Source of the DNA: an uncultured Phascolarctobacterium sp.
Lineage (GTDB): Bacteria; Bacillota; Negativicutes; Acidaminococcales; Acidaminococcaceae
Assembly: GCA_958448515.1 (NCBI GenBank)
Contig: CAUDEF010000024.1
Location: 1 to 27,628 of the forward strand
Direction of reading: 5' to 3'
DNA: 27,628 nt
In this document: piece by piece, positions 5,569-12,935 of the stretch
How the letters are laid out: each line of letters begins with the position of its first letter
How positions within the stretch are numbered: position 1 is the stretch's first letter
The notes under the pieces: model-generated
What the model was told of the DNA's origin: nothing
Seen by the model: only the letters and a program-made list of their open reading frames with translations
Databases searched by the model: none
Position numbers and translations under genes: made by a program

Positions 5569-7095
5569 TTACAAAGGAATGTTGCCGTGACGTTTTGCAG
5601 GACGAGTTTCGCGTTTGCTTTCGAGCATTTGCAAAGCGTTGATGATGGTGGGACGAGAGTTTTTGGGTTCGATAACCATATCAACCATACCACGCATAGC
5701 TGCTTGATACGGAGTTGCAAAGTTTTCGATGTATTCAGCGGTTTTAGCTTTAACATCAGGATCGTTTTTGAAGATGATGTTAGCTGCACCAGCAGGACCC
5801 ATAACTGCGATTTCTGCAGTCGGCCAAGCGATAACTTGGTCAGCACCAAGGTCTTGAGAGCACATTGCCAGGTAGGAACCGCCGTAAGCTTTACGGGTAA
5901 CCATGGTGATTTTAGGTACAGTAGCTTCAGAGTAAGCATACAGTAATTTAGCACCATGACGGATGATGCCGCCGTATTCTTGGTTGCAGCCAGGCAGGAA
6001 GCCAGGAACGTCAACCAGGTTCAACAGAGGAATGTTGAATGCGTCGCAGAAACGGATGAAACGAGCACCTTTATCGGATGCATTGATGTCTAAGCAGCCA
6101 GCCATAACTTTAGGTTGGTTTGCAATGATACCAACGGTTTGACCGTCCATACGAGCAAAGCAGGTGATGATATTGGTTGCCCAATATTTTTGGTTTTCAT
6201 AGTATTCACCGTTATCAACGATGGATCTGATTACGTCGAACATGTCATATGCTTGGTTGGAGTTATCCGGAAGCAGAGTGTTCAGAGCTTCATCAGTACG
6301 CATCGGGTCGTCACCAGTTTCAACAATCGGAGCGGATTCCATGTTGTTGGAAGGCAGGAAGGAAAGCAGGTAACGGATTTGTTGCAGGCAGTCTTCGTCG
6401 TTTTCAGCAGCGAAGTTAGCGCAACCAGAAGTGCTGTTGTGGGTCATAGCGCCACCCAGTTGTTCTTGGGTTACATCTTCACCGGTAACGGATTTAACTA
6501 CTGCAGGGCCGGTAATAAACATTTTAGAAGTGTTTTTTACCATATAGATGAAGTCGGTCAGTGCCGGGCTGTATACAGCGCCTCCAGCGGAAGGACCCAT
6601 GATTGCAGAGATTTGAGGAACAACGCCGGAAGCAATGGTGTTTTCGAAGAAGATTTTACCATAGCCTGCGAGAGCGTCGATAGCTTCTTGAATACGAGCA
6701 CCGCCGGAATCGTTCAAACCGATCAAAGGAGCACCCATTTTAAGTGCTAAACGTTGAACTTTAACGATTTTTGCAGCGTGCATTTCGCCAAGAGAACCAC
6801 CTTCAACGGTGAAGTCTTGTGCGAATACATAAACAAGACGTCCGTCAACAGTACCGTAACCGGTAGTTACGCCTTCACCAGGAAGTTCTTTCTTTTCTTG
6901 ACCAAAGTTGGTGCAACGATGACGAACAAAACGATCCAATTCTACGAAGGAACCTTCGTCAAGGAGTGCAGCAATTCTTTCACGAGCGGTCATTTTACCG
7001 GATTCGTGTTGTTTAGCTACGCGTTTTTCGCCGCCGGCAGCCATGATAACTTCGGCTTTTTTGAGCATTTTCTCAATTCTTTCTTGAGTAGACAA
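5569..7095 (-). CDS. mmdA: Methylmalonyl-CoA decarboxylase alpha subunit (carboxyltransferase), TTG start
   Basis: Transfers the carboxyl group of (S)-methylmalonyl-CoA to biotin on MmdC, releasing propionyl-CoA. The 508 residues fit the family length and show the two crotonase-like carboxyltransferase halves: an acyl-CoA binding part with GARIQEAIDALAGYGKIFF and GPSAGGAVYSPALTDF, and a C-terminal part with DVPGFLPGCNQEYGGIIRHG and TRKAYGGSYLAM. The start is TTG at 7095 (MSTQERIEK), chosen because GGAGGTG lies 7 nt upstream and no in-frame ATG is nearby. The same fold acts on propionyl-, glutaconyl- and methylmalonyl-CoA; methylmalonyl-CoA is inferred from the adjacent mutase and epimerase. 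Confidence 0.95.
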   Translation of the reverse strand: MSTQERIEKMLKKAEVIMAAGGEKRVAKQHESGKMTARERIAALLDEGSFVELDRFVRHRCTNFGQEKKELPGEGVTTGYGTVDGRLVYVFAQDFTVEGGSLGEMHAAKIVKVQRLALKMGAPLIGLNDSGGARIQEAIDALAGYGKIFFENTIASGVVPQISAIMGPSAGGAVYSPALTDFIYMVKNTSKMFITGPAVVKSVTGEDVTQEQLGGAMTHNSTSGCANFAAENDEDCLQQIRYLLSFLPSNNMESAPIVETGDDPMRTDEALNTLLPDNSNQAYDMFDVIRSIVDNGEYYENQKYWATNIITCFARMDGQTVGIIANQPKVMAGCLDINASDKGARFIRFCDAFNIPLLNLVDVPGFLPGCNQEYGGIIRHGAKLLYAYSEATVPKITMVTRKAYGGSYLAMCSQDLGADQVIAWPTAEIAVMGPAGAANIIFKNDPDVKAKTAEYIENFATPYQAAMRGMVDMVIEPKNSRPTIINALQMLESKRETRPAKRHGNIPL

Positions 7096-7143
7096 AATCT
7101 TACACCTCCATCATTATTGGGAGAACAAATTTATATACAATGC

Positions 7144-7174
7144 GTAGAAGTTACGTCACTTGCATAACTTCTAC
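7144..7174 (-). other. Intercistronic stem-loop between epimerase and mmdA
   Basis: A perfect 10-bp inverted repeat GTAGAAGTTA / TAACTTCTAC with an 11-nt loop lies in the 119-bp gap. There is no U tract after it on the minus strand, so read-through into mmdA is expected. Confidence 0.6.
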
Positions 7175-7214
7175 CCAAAGTAAACTAAATATTCACCAGA
7201 GCCAAACTTAAAAA

Positions 7215-7643
7215 TTAATCAACATAGGTGTCTGCGCATTGGCAGAGTTCGAGCAGGCAGCCTGCAGATTTCGGATGAATGAAAGCAATTTTCATGTTGC
7301 CAGCACCATTGCGAGGAGCTTTGTCGATCATTTTTACGCCAGCAGCTTCCATATCAGCGATTGCAGCTTTGATGTCATCAACGCGCAGAGCGATATGTTG
7401 GATGCCAGGGCCATTTTTAGCGATGTATTTGCCGATAGGACCGTCATTGTTTTCGGTGATATCAACGAGGAGTTCGAGAAGGGTTTCGCCGCAGGGAATG
7501 AATACGGTTGCAACGCCTTGTTCTTTAACTTCTTCACGGTTGGTTACTTGAAGTCCGAGTACTTCAGTGTAAATTTTGGTAGCTGCTTCTAAGTCAGCGC
7601 AAGCAATACCTACATGGTCAACACAAATAGTTTTGAATGCCAT
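7215..7643 (-). CDS. mce: Methylmalonyl-CoA epimerase
   Basis: Converts the (R)-methylmalonyl-CoA made by the mutase into the (S) form used by the decarboxylase. The 142 residues form the usual paired glyoxalase/VOC fold: MAFKTICVDHVGIACADLEA at the start with the first metal-binding His in DHVGIA, the second in IQHIALRVDD, and the C-terminal Glu in CLLELCQC. The ATG at 7643 follows GGAGGAATTTACT. It sits between meaB and mmdA in the same direction, in exact pathway order. Confidence 0.94.
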   Translation of the reverse strand: MAFKTICVDHVGIACADLEAATKIYTEVLGLQVTNREEVKEQGVATVFIPCGETLLELLVDITENNDGPIGKYIAKNGPGIQHIALRVDDIKAAIADMEAAGVKMIDKAPRNGAGNMKIAFIHPKSAGCLLELCQCADTYVD

Positions 7644-7676
7644 AGTAAATTCCTCCTAAGAATATAAATTTGGTGT

Positions 7677-8615
7677 TTATTTTAAAACTTTACCAACAAT
7701 ATCATCAACGACAGAGTACGGTTCAATGTCACGATTTTGCATCTTAATAACAAGCTGATCAAAATCGTCAGTTGAAATTACGTTTTTGTCGATGTAGCGA
7801 TTTACGCGATCATTGAGCATAGCAGTAACTTCGTTTTTAATACGAGCTTTGCGAATTTCGCTCAATTTGCCGGTTTCTTCCAGATATGCTTTATGAGCTT
7901 CAATGGAATCAACAACAGCCTCTATACCTTCACCCTTGCTGGCTACGGTCCTGTTAATCGGAGGACGCCAGCCAACATGTTCGGGATTCAATTCTAACAT
8001 CATTTCAATCTCAATGTTGAGCTTGTCAGTTCCTTCACGGTCAGCTTTATTGATAGTGAAGAGGTCACCGATTTCAAGTATACCTGCTTTAATAGCCTGG
8101 ATATCATCGCCCATACCTGGGATTACAACAACCATGGTAGTATCTGCAGTTTTAACGATATCAACTTCAGATTGACCTACACCTACGGTTTCAACAATAA
8201 TTACATCCATGCCGAAAGCATCCATAAGTTTTACAGCATCGCCTGCTTTTTGGGATAAGCCGCCCAGACTTCCACGAGTAGCCATGGAACGAACAAATAT
8301 TCCCGGATCTGCAGTAAGATCCATCATTCTAATACGGTCGCCCAAGATAGCGCCGCCAGAGTATGGACTTGTAGGGTCTATTGCTACAATTCCGACAGTT
8401 TTACCGCGTTTACGGTATTCTTTAGCAAGTTTATCAGTCAGAGTACTTTTACCAGCACCCGGAGGTCCTGTGATACCAATTACATACGCATTACCGGTAT
8501 GTGGATAAATTTCTGTCATAATTTTGACAGCATCGTCATATTCATTTTCAACAGCAGTAATTGCTTTAGATAATGCAAGACGAGAATGATTCAATAAATC
8601 TTCTACAATCTTCAA
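7677..8615 (-). CDS. meaB: Methylmalonyl-CoA mutase chaperone GTPase MeaB, TTG start
   Basis: A G3E-family GTPase that gates cobalamin loading and protects or reactivates the B12-dependent mutase. The 312 residues include the P-loop GPPGAGKST (50-58), the family segment DPTSPYSGGAILGDRIRM, VETVGVGQSE (switch II region) and a guanine-specificity NKAD motif (FTINKADREG). The first codon appears to be TTG at 8615 (MKIVEDLLNH): an in-frame stop lies just upstream and the next in-frame ATG would remove about 32 residues. The ribosome site (AAGGCGGTG) is modest. It lies between the mutase subunits and the epimerase, as is common. Confidence 0.94.
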   Translation of the reverse strand: MKIVEDLLNHSRLALSKAITAVENEYDDAVKIMTEIYPHTGNAYVIGITGPPGAGKSTLTDKLAKEYRKRGKTVGIVAIDPTSPYSGGAILGDRIRMMDLTADPGIFVRSMATRGSLGGLSQKAGDAVKLMDAFGMDVIIVETVGVGQSEVDIVKTADTTMVVVIPGMGDDIQAIKAGILEIGDLFTINKADREGTDKLNIEIEMMLELNPEHVGWRPPINRTVASKGEGIEAVVDSIEAHKAYLEETGKLSEIRKARIKNEVTAMLNDRVNRYIDKNVISTDDFDQLVIKMQNRDIEPYSVVDDIVGKVLK

Positions 8616-8658
8616 AATTCACACCGCCTTGTCTGAATAAGATAATTTTAAAGTGCAA

Positions 8659-8675
8659 GCCGGGGCAAGCCCGGC
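8659..8675 (-). other. GC-rich intercistronic hairpin between mcm small subunit and meaB
   Basis: GCCGGG (8659-8664) pairs with CCCGGC (8670-8675) around a 5-nt loop, with extra pairing of flanking TGCA bases. It is not followed by Us. Confidence 0.5.
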
Positions 8676-8696
8676 CTGCAGATTAACGTTTAAAAA

Positions 8697-9086
8697 TTAT
8701 TTAACGTTAGCGTTGATGAAGTCAACAATTTTGCTGGTCGGGGTGCCAGGAGTGAATACTTCTGCAATGCCAGCAGCTTTCAGGCCAGGGATATCAGCGT
8801 CAGGAATAACGCCGCCGCCGATAACCAGAACGTCGGTCAAACCTTTTTCTTTCAGGAGTTCAACAACTTTCGGGAAAAGGGTGTTGTGAGCGCCGGAGAG
8901 CAGGGACAGAGCAACAACATTTACGTCGTCTTGCAGAGCTGCTTCAGCGATTTGTTCCGGAGTCAGACGGATACCGGTGTAGATTACTTCAAAACCAGCG
9001 TCGCGCAATGCACGAGCTACAACTTTTGCACCGCGGTCATGACCATCAAGACCCGGTTTAGCAACTAAAACTTTAACGTTTGCCAT
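8697..9086 (-). CDS. mcmB: Methylmalonyl-CoA mutase, small cobalamin-binding subunit
   Basis: The B12-binding half of a split methylmalonyl-CoA mutase. The 129 residues form a single Rossmann-like cobalamin domain with the base-off/His-on signature DxHxxG as DGHDRG (residues 14-19, His16 the lower cobalt ligand), followed by LLSGAHNTLFP and VIGGGVIPDAD typical of this domain. The ATG at 9086 follows CGGAGGTAACTTATA. In many bacteria this domain is fused to the C-terminus of the catalytic subunit; here it is a separate gene 37 bp downstream of it. Confidence 0.95.
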   Translation of the reverse strand: MANVKVLVAKPGLDGHDRGAKVVARALRDAGFEVIYTGIRLTPEQIAEAALQDDVNVVALSLLSGAHNTLFPKVVELLKEKGLTDVLVIGGGVIPDADIPGLKAAGIAEVFTPGTPTSKIVDFINANVK

Positions 9087-9123
9087 TATAAGTTACCTCC
9101 GTATAATGTTAGATGTTTACAAA

Positions 9124-10773
9124 TTAAAGAGTGGTATGAGGTTGGTATTCACCGAATACTTTTCTCATAACGCCGCAGATTTCACCTTCGGTAGCATAAG
9201 CTTTAACAGCAGCGAGGATGAAAGGCATCAGATTTACAGATTCATCTGCGCAAGCAGCTTCGAGTTCAGCCAGAGTTTTTTCAACTTCAGCATTGTCACG
9301 ACGAGCTTTCAATGCAGCGATTTTTTCAGCTTGTAATTGACCTACGGAACCGTCTACGCGGAGCAGGTTTTTCGGAGCTTCTTCTTCTTGTTGGAATTTG
9401 TTAACACCAACGATGATACGGTCGCCTTTTTCGATTTCCATTTGCCATTTGTAAGCGGAATCTTGGATTTCTTTTTGGATGTAGCCTTTTTCGATTGCTA
9501 CAGGAGCGCCACCGATTTCGTCAATTTTCTTAATGTATTCCCAAGCTTCAGCTTCGATTTTGTCGGTCAAAGCTTCTACATAGTAGGAACCACCCAACGG
9601 GTCAACGGTGTCAGCCAGGCCGGATTCGTAAGCAACGATTTGTTGGGTACGAAGAGCGATGGTTACGGATTCAGTGGTAGGAAGTGCCAAAGCTTCGTCT
9701 TTGGAGTTGGTGTGTAAGGATTGGGTACCACCCATTACAGCAGCTGCAGTTTGGAGAGCAACACGAACGATGTTGTTGTTCGGTTGTTGTGCAGTCAGCA
9801 TGGAACCAGCGGTTTGGGTGTGTACACGGAGCATCATGGATTTCGGTTTTTGAGCGCCGAAACGTTCTTTCATAACTTTTGCCCATACACGACGGGAAGC
9901 ACGGAATTTAGCAACTTCTTCGAGTACGTTGTTGTGTGCATTCCAGAAGAAGGACAGACGGCCAGCGAAGTCGTCTACATTCAGGCCAGCTTTGATAGCA
10001 GCTTCTACATAAGCGATACCGTCAGCAATGGTGAATGCGATTTCTTGGGAAGCGGTGGAACCAGCTTCACGGATATGGTAACCGGAAATGGAGATGGTGT
10101 TCCACAGCGGAACATTTTTGGAGCAATATTCAAAAATGTTGGTGATCAAACGCATGGAAGATTTAGGCGGGAAAATGTAAGTGCCGCGAGCAGCATATTC
10201 TTTCAGAATATCGTTTTGGATGGTGCCGCGGAGTTTATCAGCGGAAACGCCTTGTTTTTCAGCAACTGCAATGTACATAGCGAGAAGTACGGAAGCAGGA
10301 GCGTTGATGGTCATAGAAGTGGAAACTTTGTCGAGTTGGATGCCGTCGAACAGGATTTCCATATCAGCCAAAGAGTCGATAGCAACGCCTACTTTACCAA
10401 CTTCGCCTTCGGACATCGGATCAGTGGAGTCATAACCGATTTGGGTCGGAAGGTCGAATGCGCAGGACAGGCCGCTGCCGCCGTTAGCTAACAGGTAACG
10501 ATAACGTTTGTTGGATTCTTCTGCAGTGGAGAAACCAGCATACATACGCATGGTCCAGAAACGACCACGATACATGGTGGGTTGTACGCCACGGGTGTAA
10601 GGATATTCACCAGGGAAGCCCAGTTTTTCAACATAGTCGAAGTTTTCACCAAGATCCAACGGGGTGTACAGTCTGTTAGGTGCAAGGTTTGCACGTTCAG
10701 GGTTTTTCTCAAGTTTAGCTTCTACGCCAGCCATATACTTGTCAAAACCAGCTTTAATTTGTTCAAATGCCAT
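9124..10773 (-). CDS. mcmA: Methylmalonyl-CoA mutase, large catalytic subunit
   Basis: Adenosylcobalamin-dependent rearrangement of succinyl-CoA to (R)-methylmalonyl-CoA, in the propionate-forming direction. The 549 residues contain only the TIM-barrel substrate domain, with family segments PYTRGVQPTMYRGRFWTMRM, GLSCAFDLPTQIGYDSTDP, ISGYHIREAGSTA and RVHTQTAGSML, and no cobalamin-binding domain, which is supplied by the next gene. The ATG at 10773 follows AAGGAGG at 8-nt spacing. A 192-bp gap with several hairpins separates it from the CoA transferase upstream. Confidence 0.96.
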   Translation of the reverse strand: MAFEQIKAGFDKYMAGVEAKLEKNPERANLAPNRLYTPLDLGENFDYVEKLGFPGEYPYTRGVQPTMYRGRFWTMRMYAGFSTAEESNKRYRYLLANGGSGLSCAFDLPTQIGYDSTDPMSEGEVGKVGVAIDSLADMEILFDGIQLDKVSTSMTINAPASVLLAMYIAVAEKQGVSADKLRGTIQNDILKEYAARGTYIFPPKSSMRLITNIFEYCSKNVPLWNTISISGYHIREAGSTASQEIAFTIADGIAYVEAAIKAGLNVDDFAGRLSFFWNAHNNVLEEVAKFRASRRVWAKVMKERFGAQKPKSMMLRVHTQTAGSMLTAQQPNNNIVRVALQTAAAVMGGTQSLHTNSKDEALALPTTESVTIALRTQQIVAYESGLADTVDPLGGSYYVEALTDKIEAEAWEYIKKIDEIGGAPVAIEKGYIQKEIQDSAYKWQMEIEKGDRIIVGVNKFQQEEEAPKNLLRVDGSVGQLQAEKIAALKARRDNAEVEKTLAELEAACADESVNLMPFILAAVKAYATEGEICGVMRKVFGEYQPHTTL

Positions 10774-10803
10774 TTCAAATCCTCCTTAAATATTTGTTTG
10801 CAC

Positions 10804-10930
10804 ATTTCGGATTGGACGGATCCGAAATTATGGTGAGAGTGTCCGTCTTAGACGGTATATGGCAAAGCCATTTTGGCTTCGTCAACATTTTTATAATTAC
10901 TTGCCTGCAAATCCCACATTCACAGGCAAG
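10804..10930 (-). other. Cluster of four stem-loops between scpC and mcmA
   Basis: Four inverted repeats occupy the gap: ATTTCGGAT/ATCCGAAAT (10804-10828), CCGTC/GACGG (10843-10855), AAGCCA/TGGCTT (10865-10879) and CTTGCCTG/CAGGCAAG (10900-10930). GACGGA in the first loop could instead pair with TCCGTC of the second, giving alternative folds. None is followed by a clear U run on the minus strand, so this is more likely mRNA processing, stability or attenuation than full termination. No known riboswitch motif was recognised, including the cobalamin box. Confidence 0.55.
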
Positions 10931-10965
10931 CAACAAACACAAGTAAAATCTAAACCAGGTTCAGA

Positions 10966-12486
10966 TTATTTTTCCATGGTGCCGGTTTCGTTGAAACGGG
11001 TATGGAAATCAAATGCTTCGCTCAGGATATGCGGAGTTTGGCTGTTGCCGCAAGCTTCGCATGCTCTGTGGAAGTAATCGAGAAGCATCGGTTGATATTT
11101 CGGGTTAGCAATTTTGTCAATGATAACCAGAGCGCGTTCTTTCGGGGAGAGACCACGGAGGTCAGCTACGCCGCGTTCAGAAACGATAACGTCAACATCA
11201 TGTTCAGTGTGGTCAACATGGCTGCAGAACGGAACAACAGAGCTGATTTTGCCGCCTTTAGCTAAAGAGGTGGTGAAGAATACAGTCAGGAAGCCGTTAC
11301 GAGCATAGTCGCCGCTGCCGCCGATACCGTTCATTAATTTGGTACCGCAGATATGAGTGGAGTTGATGTTGCCATAGATGTCAACTTCGATAGCGGTGTT
11401 CATAGCGATTACACCGATACGACGTGCAACTTCAGGGCTGTTTGCAACTTCCTGCGGACGAAGAATGATGTATTTTTTGTATTTTTCTACATTTTCATAG
11501 AATTTTTCGAGGCATTCAGGAGACGGGCTCAGAGCGGTACCGGAGCAAACACGAAGTTTGCCAGCGTCGATCAGGTCGAACATACCGTCCTGGATAACTT
11601 CGGTGTAAACGGTGAGATCTTCGAAATCAGAGTTTACGAGACCGTTGATAACTGCGTTAGCTACGGAGCCTACGCCGGATTGCAGCGGAAGCAGGTTTTT
11701 GGGAAGACGACCAGCAGCTACTTCAGCTTTGAAGAAGTCTACCAGGTTTTTGCCCATTGCTTTGGCATCGTCATCAATATCGCCAAGACCACGAACTTTA
11801 TCAGTAATATCGCAGCCTACAACAGCAACGATTTTGTCGAGTTCGCAGGGGATGTACGGAGTGCCGATAAGATCTTCCGGTTTTTCAACAGGAATAGCTT
11901 TACGGTTCGGAGGATCCAGAGGAACATAGGAGTCATGCATGCCTTCCAGAGCTACCGGCTGAGTGGTGTTAACTTCAACGATAACTTGTTTAGCGCTTTG
12001 TACGAAAGAGGAGCTGTTGCCCATGGAAGTGGTAGGAATGAGGCCTACTTTGCCTTCGCCGAGGTCGATGATTTTGCAAACTTCGATGATTGCAACGTCA
12101 ACGTCACGACGGTTTTCCATGAAACCATAACGAGTCATTTGAGCAACATGGCTCAGATGAAGGTCAGTATATTTTACAGAACCATTGTTGATAGCTTTAC
12201 GCATATCGCCATTAGTTTGATAAGGCATACGACGGTCAACGATACCAGCTTCGGTCATAGCGGTATCCATTTCAGGACCTACGGATGCGCCAGTCCATAC
12301 ATTGATTTTGAAAGGAGATTTTTTACCTTTTTCAGCAAGAGCAAGAGGTACAGCTTTCGGATAGCCAGACGGAGTAAAACCACTGGTACCTACGTTGTCA
12401 CCATCTTTTACGAATTCTGCAGCAGCTTCAGCGGACATAACTTTGCCAGCTACTACGTCACAAATGCGATCTTTAATGTCGATCAT
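10966..12486 (-). CDS. scpC: Propionyl-CoA:succinate CoA-transferase (acetyl-CoA hydrolase/transferase family)
   Basis: Moves CoA from propionyl-CoA to succinate, closing the cycle that releases propionate and makes succinyl-CoA for the mutase. The 506 residues match the ScpC/AarC class I transferase family, with LQSGVGSVANAV, the likely catalytic Glu296 in VYTEVIQD, GIGGSGDYARNG and VSERGVADLRG. The open frame extends 30 codons further upstream from a TTG, but the ATG at 12486 (MIDIKDRI) has GGAGGAAGGTAAAA directly before it. It is the first gene of the operon. A specificity for acetate in place of propionate cannot be excluded from sequence alone, but the pathway context favours propionyl-CoA. 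Confidence 0.92.
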   Translation of the reverse strand: MIDIKDRICDVVAGKVMSAEAAAEFVKDGDNVGTSGFTPSGYPKAVPLALAEKGKKSPFKINVWTGASVGPEMDTAMTEAGIVDRRMPYQTNGDMRKAINNGSVKYTDLHLSHVAQMTRYGFMENRRDVDVAIIEVCKIIDLGEGKVGLIPTTSMGNSSSFVQSAKQVIVEVNTTQPVALEGMHDSYVPLDPPNRKAIPVEKPEDLIGTPYIPCELDKIVAVVGCDITDKVRGLGDIDDDAKAMGKNLVDFFKAEVAAGRLPKNLLPLQSGVGSVANAVINGLVNSDFEDLTVYTEVIQDGMFDLIDAGKLRVCSGTALSPSPECLEKFYENVEKYKKYIILRPQEVANSPEVARRIGVIAMNTAIEVDIYGNINSTHICGTKLMNGIGGSGDYARNGFLTVFFTTSLAKGGKISSVVPFCSHVDHTEHDVDVIVSERGVADLRGLSPKERALVIIDKIANPKYQPMLLDYFHRACEACGNSQTPHILSEAFDFHTRFNETGTMEK

Positions 12487-12727
12487 TTTTACCTTCCTCC
12501 TTAAACTTAGGACATTGTTGTTAAGGGATTCACCCTTATAAAACCTATTTGCTGTTGAAGTTTTCTCAGCTAGCAAATAAGACTTTACCTAAAACATCAG
12601 AACATGAATGCTCATCACACACTCATACTCTTTTCTAGTACCTATATTCGACGTGGCATCAAAATCTCCTGCCACTTATAATCATTTTTTTTAAATTTTT
12701 TTGTCTTACTCTTCTTTTTCCGACACA
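12487..12727 (-). other. Long structured leader of the succinate-to-propionate operon
   Basis: About 235 nt lie between the predicted start of transcription and scpC. It can form three hairpins: TAAGGG/CCCTTA near 12519-12535, an arm pair containing TTTGCT/AGCAAA around 12548-12577, and GTGGCA/TGCCAC near 12652-12678. There is no U-rich terminator and no recognised riboswitch motif, and no leader gene with a credible ribosome site. Confidence 0.45.
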
Positions 12728-12828
12728 ATTATAACACATTTATCTACTTTTTTTCACATTTTTTTCATATATTTTTCAGCTAACTGTTTAGTCAAGTTTT
12801 AATATACATTGTGTCCGACGTCTATAAT
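12720..12828. promoter_or_regulatory. Promoter region of the succinate-to-propionate operon with inverted repeat
   Basis: On the minus strand a perfect TATAAT lies at 12733-12728, predicting a start near 12721; the -35 region is A-rich and weak. CCGACACAAT (12720-12729) overlaps it and is repeated in inverted form with one mismatch as ATTGTGTCCG at 12808-12817, a possible regulator site pair. A plus-strand TATAAT also occurs at 12823-12828, but no gene follows it. Confidence 0.42.
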
Positions 12829-12866
12829 AATAACAGCAATGTTGTAAACTTTCAAGTCTTTTATTT

Positions 12867-12914
12867 ACAAAAATAAAAAGAAAACACCTTCCATTAAGAT
12901 TCTGAAAGGTGTTT
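12867..12914 (-). terminator. Terminator of the hydrogenase operon
   Basis: AAACACCTT (12882-12890) pairs with AAGGTGTTT (12906-12914), a 9-bp stem with a 15-nt loop, 21 bp after the hndD stop. The minus-strand RNA continues with a long U-rich tract (12881-12867). Confidence 0.8.
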
Positions 12915-12935
12915 CTGTAGTACAGTTATATACAT

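Noticed and set aside
3181..7126. The 11-mer ATTGGGAGAAC at 3181-3191 and 7116-7126 as a shared regulatory element.
   Set aside because: One short match in AT-rich spacers is easily chance, and the contexts and orientations give no common role.
10774..10965. Cobalamin riboswitch before the B12-dependent mutase.
   Set aside because: The gap has hairpins, but no B12-box-like sequence or typical core was recognised on the minus strand. Only a covariance search could settle it.
11353..12504. A 383-codon plus-strand frame opposite scpC.
   Set aside because: It mirrors a clearly conserved CoA-transferase gene and has no start signal or family resemblance. Similar antisense frames opposite mmdB, mcmA and hndD were rejected for the same reason.
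12487..12576. A 30-codon N-terminal extension of scpC from a TTG.
   Set aside because: The ATG at 12486 has an ideal ribosome site and starts the conserved domain; the extension lies in the structured leader.
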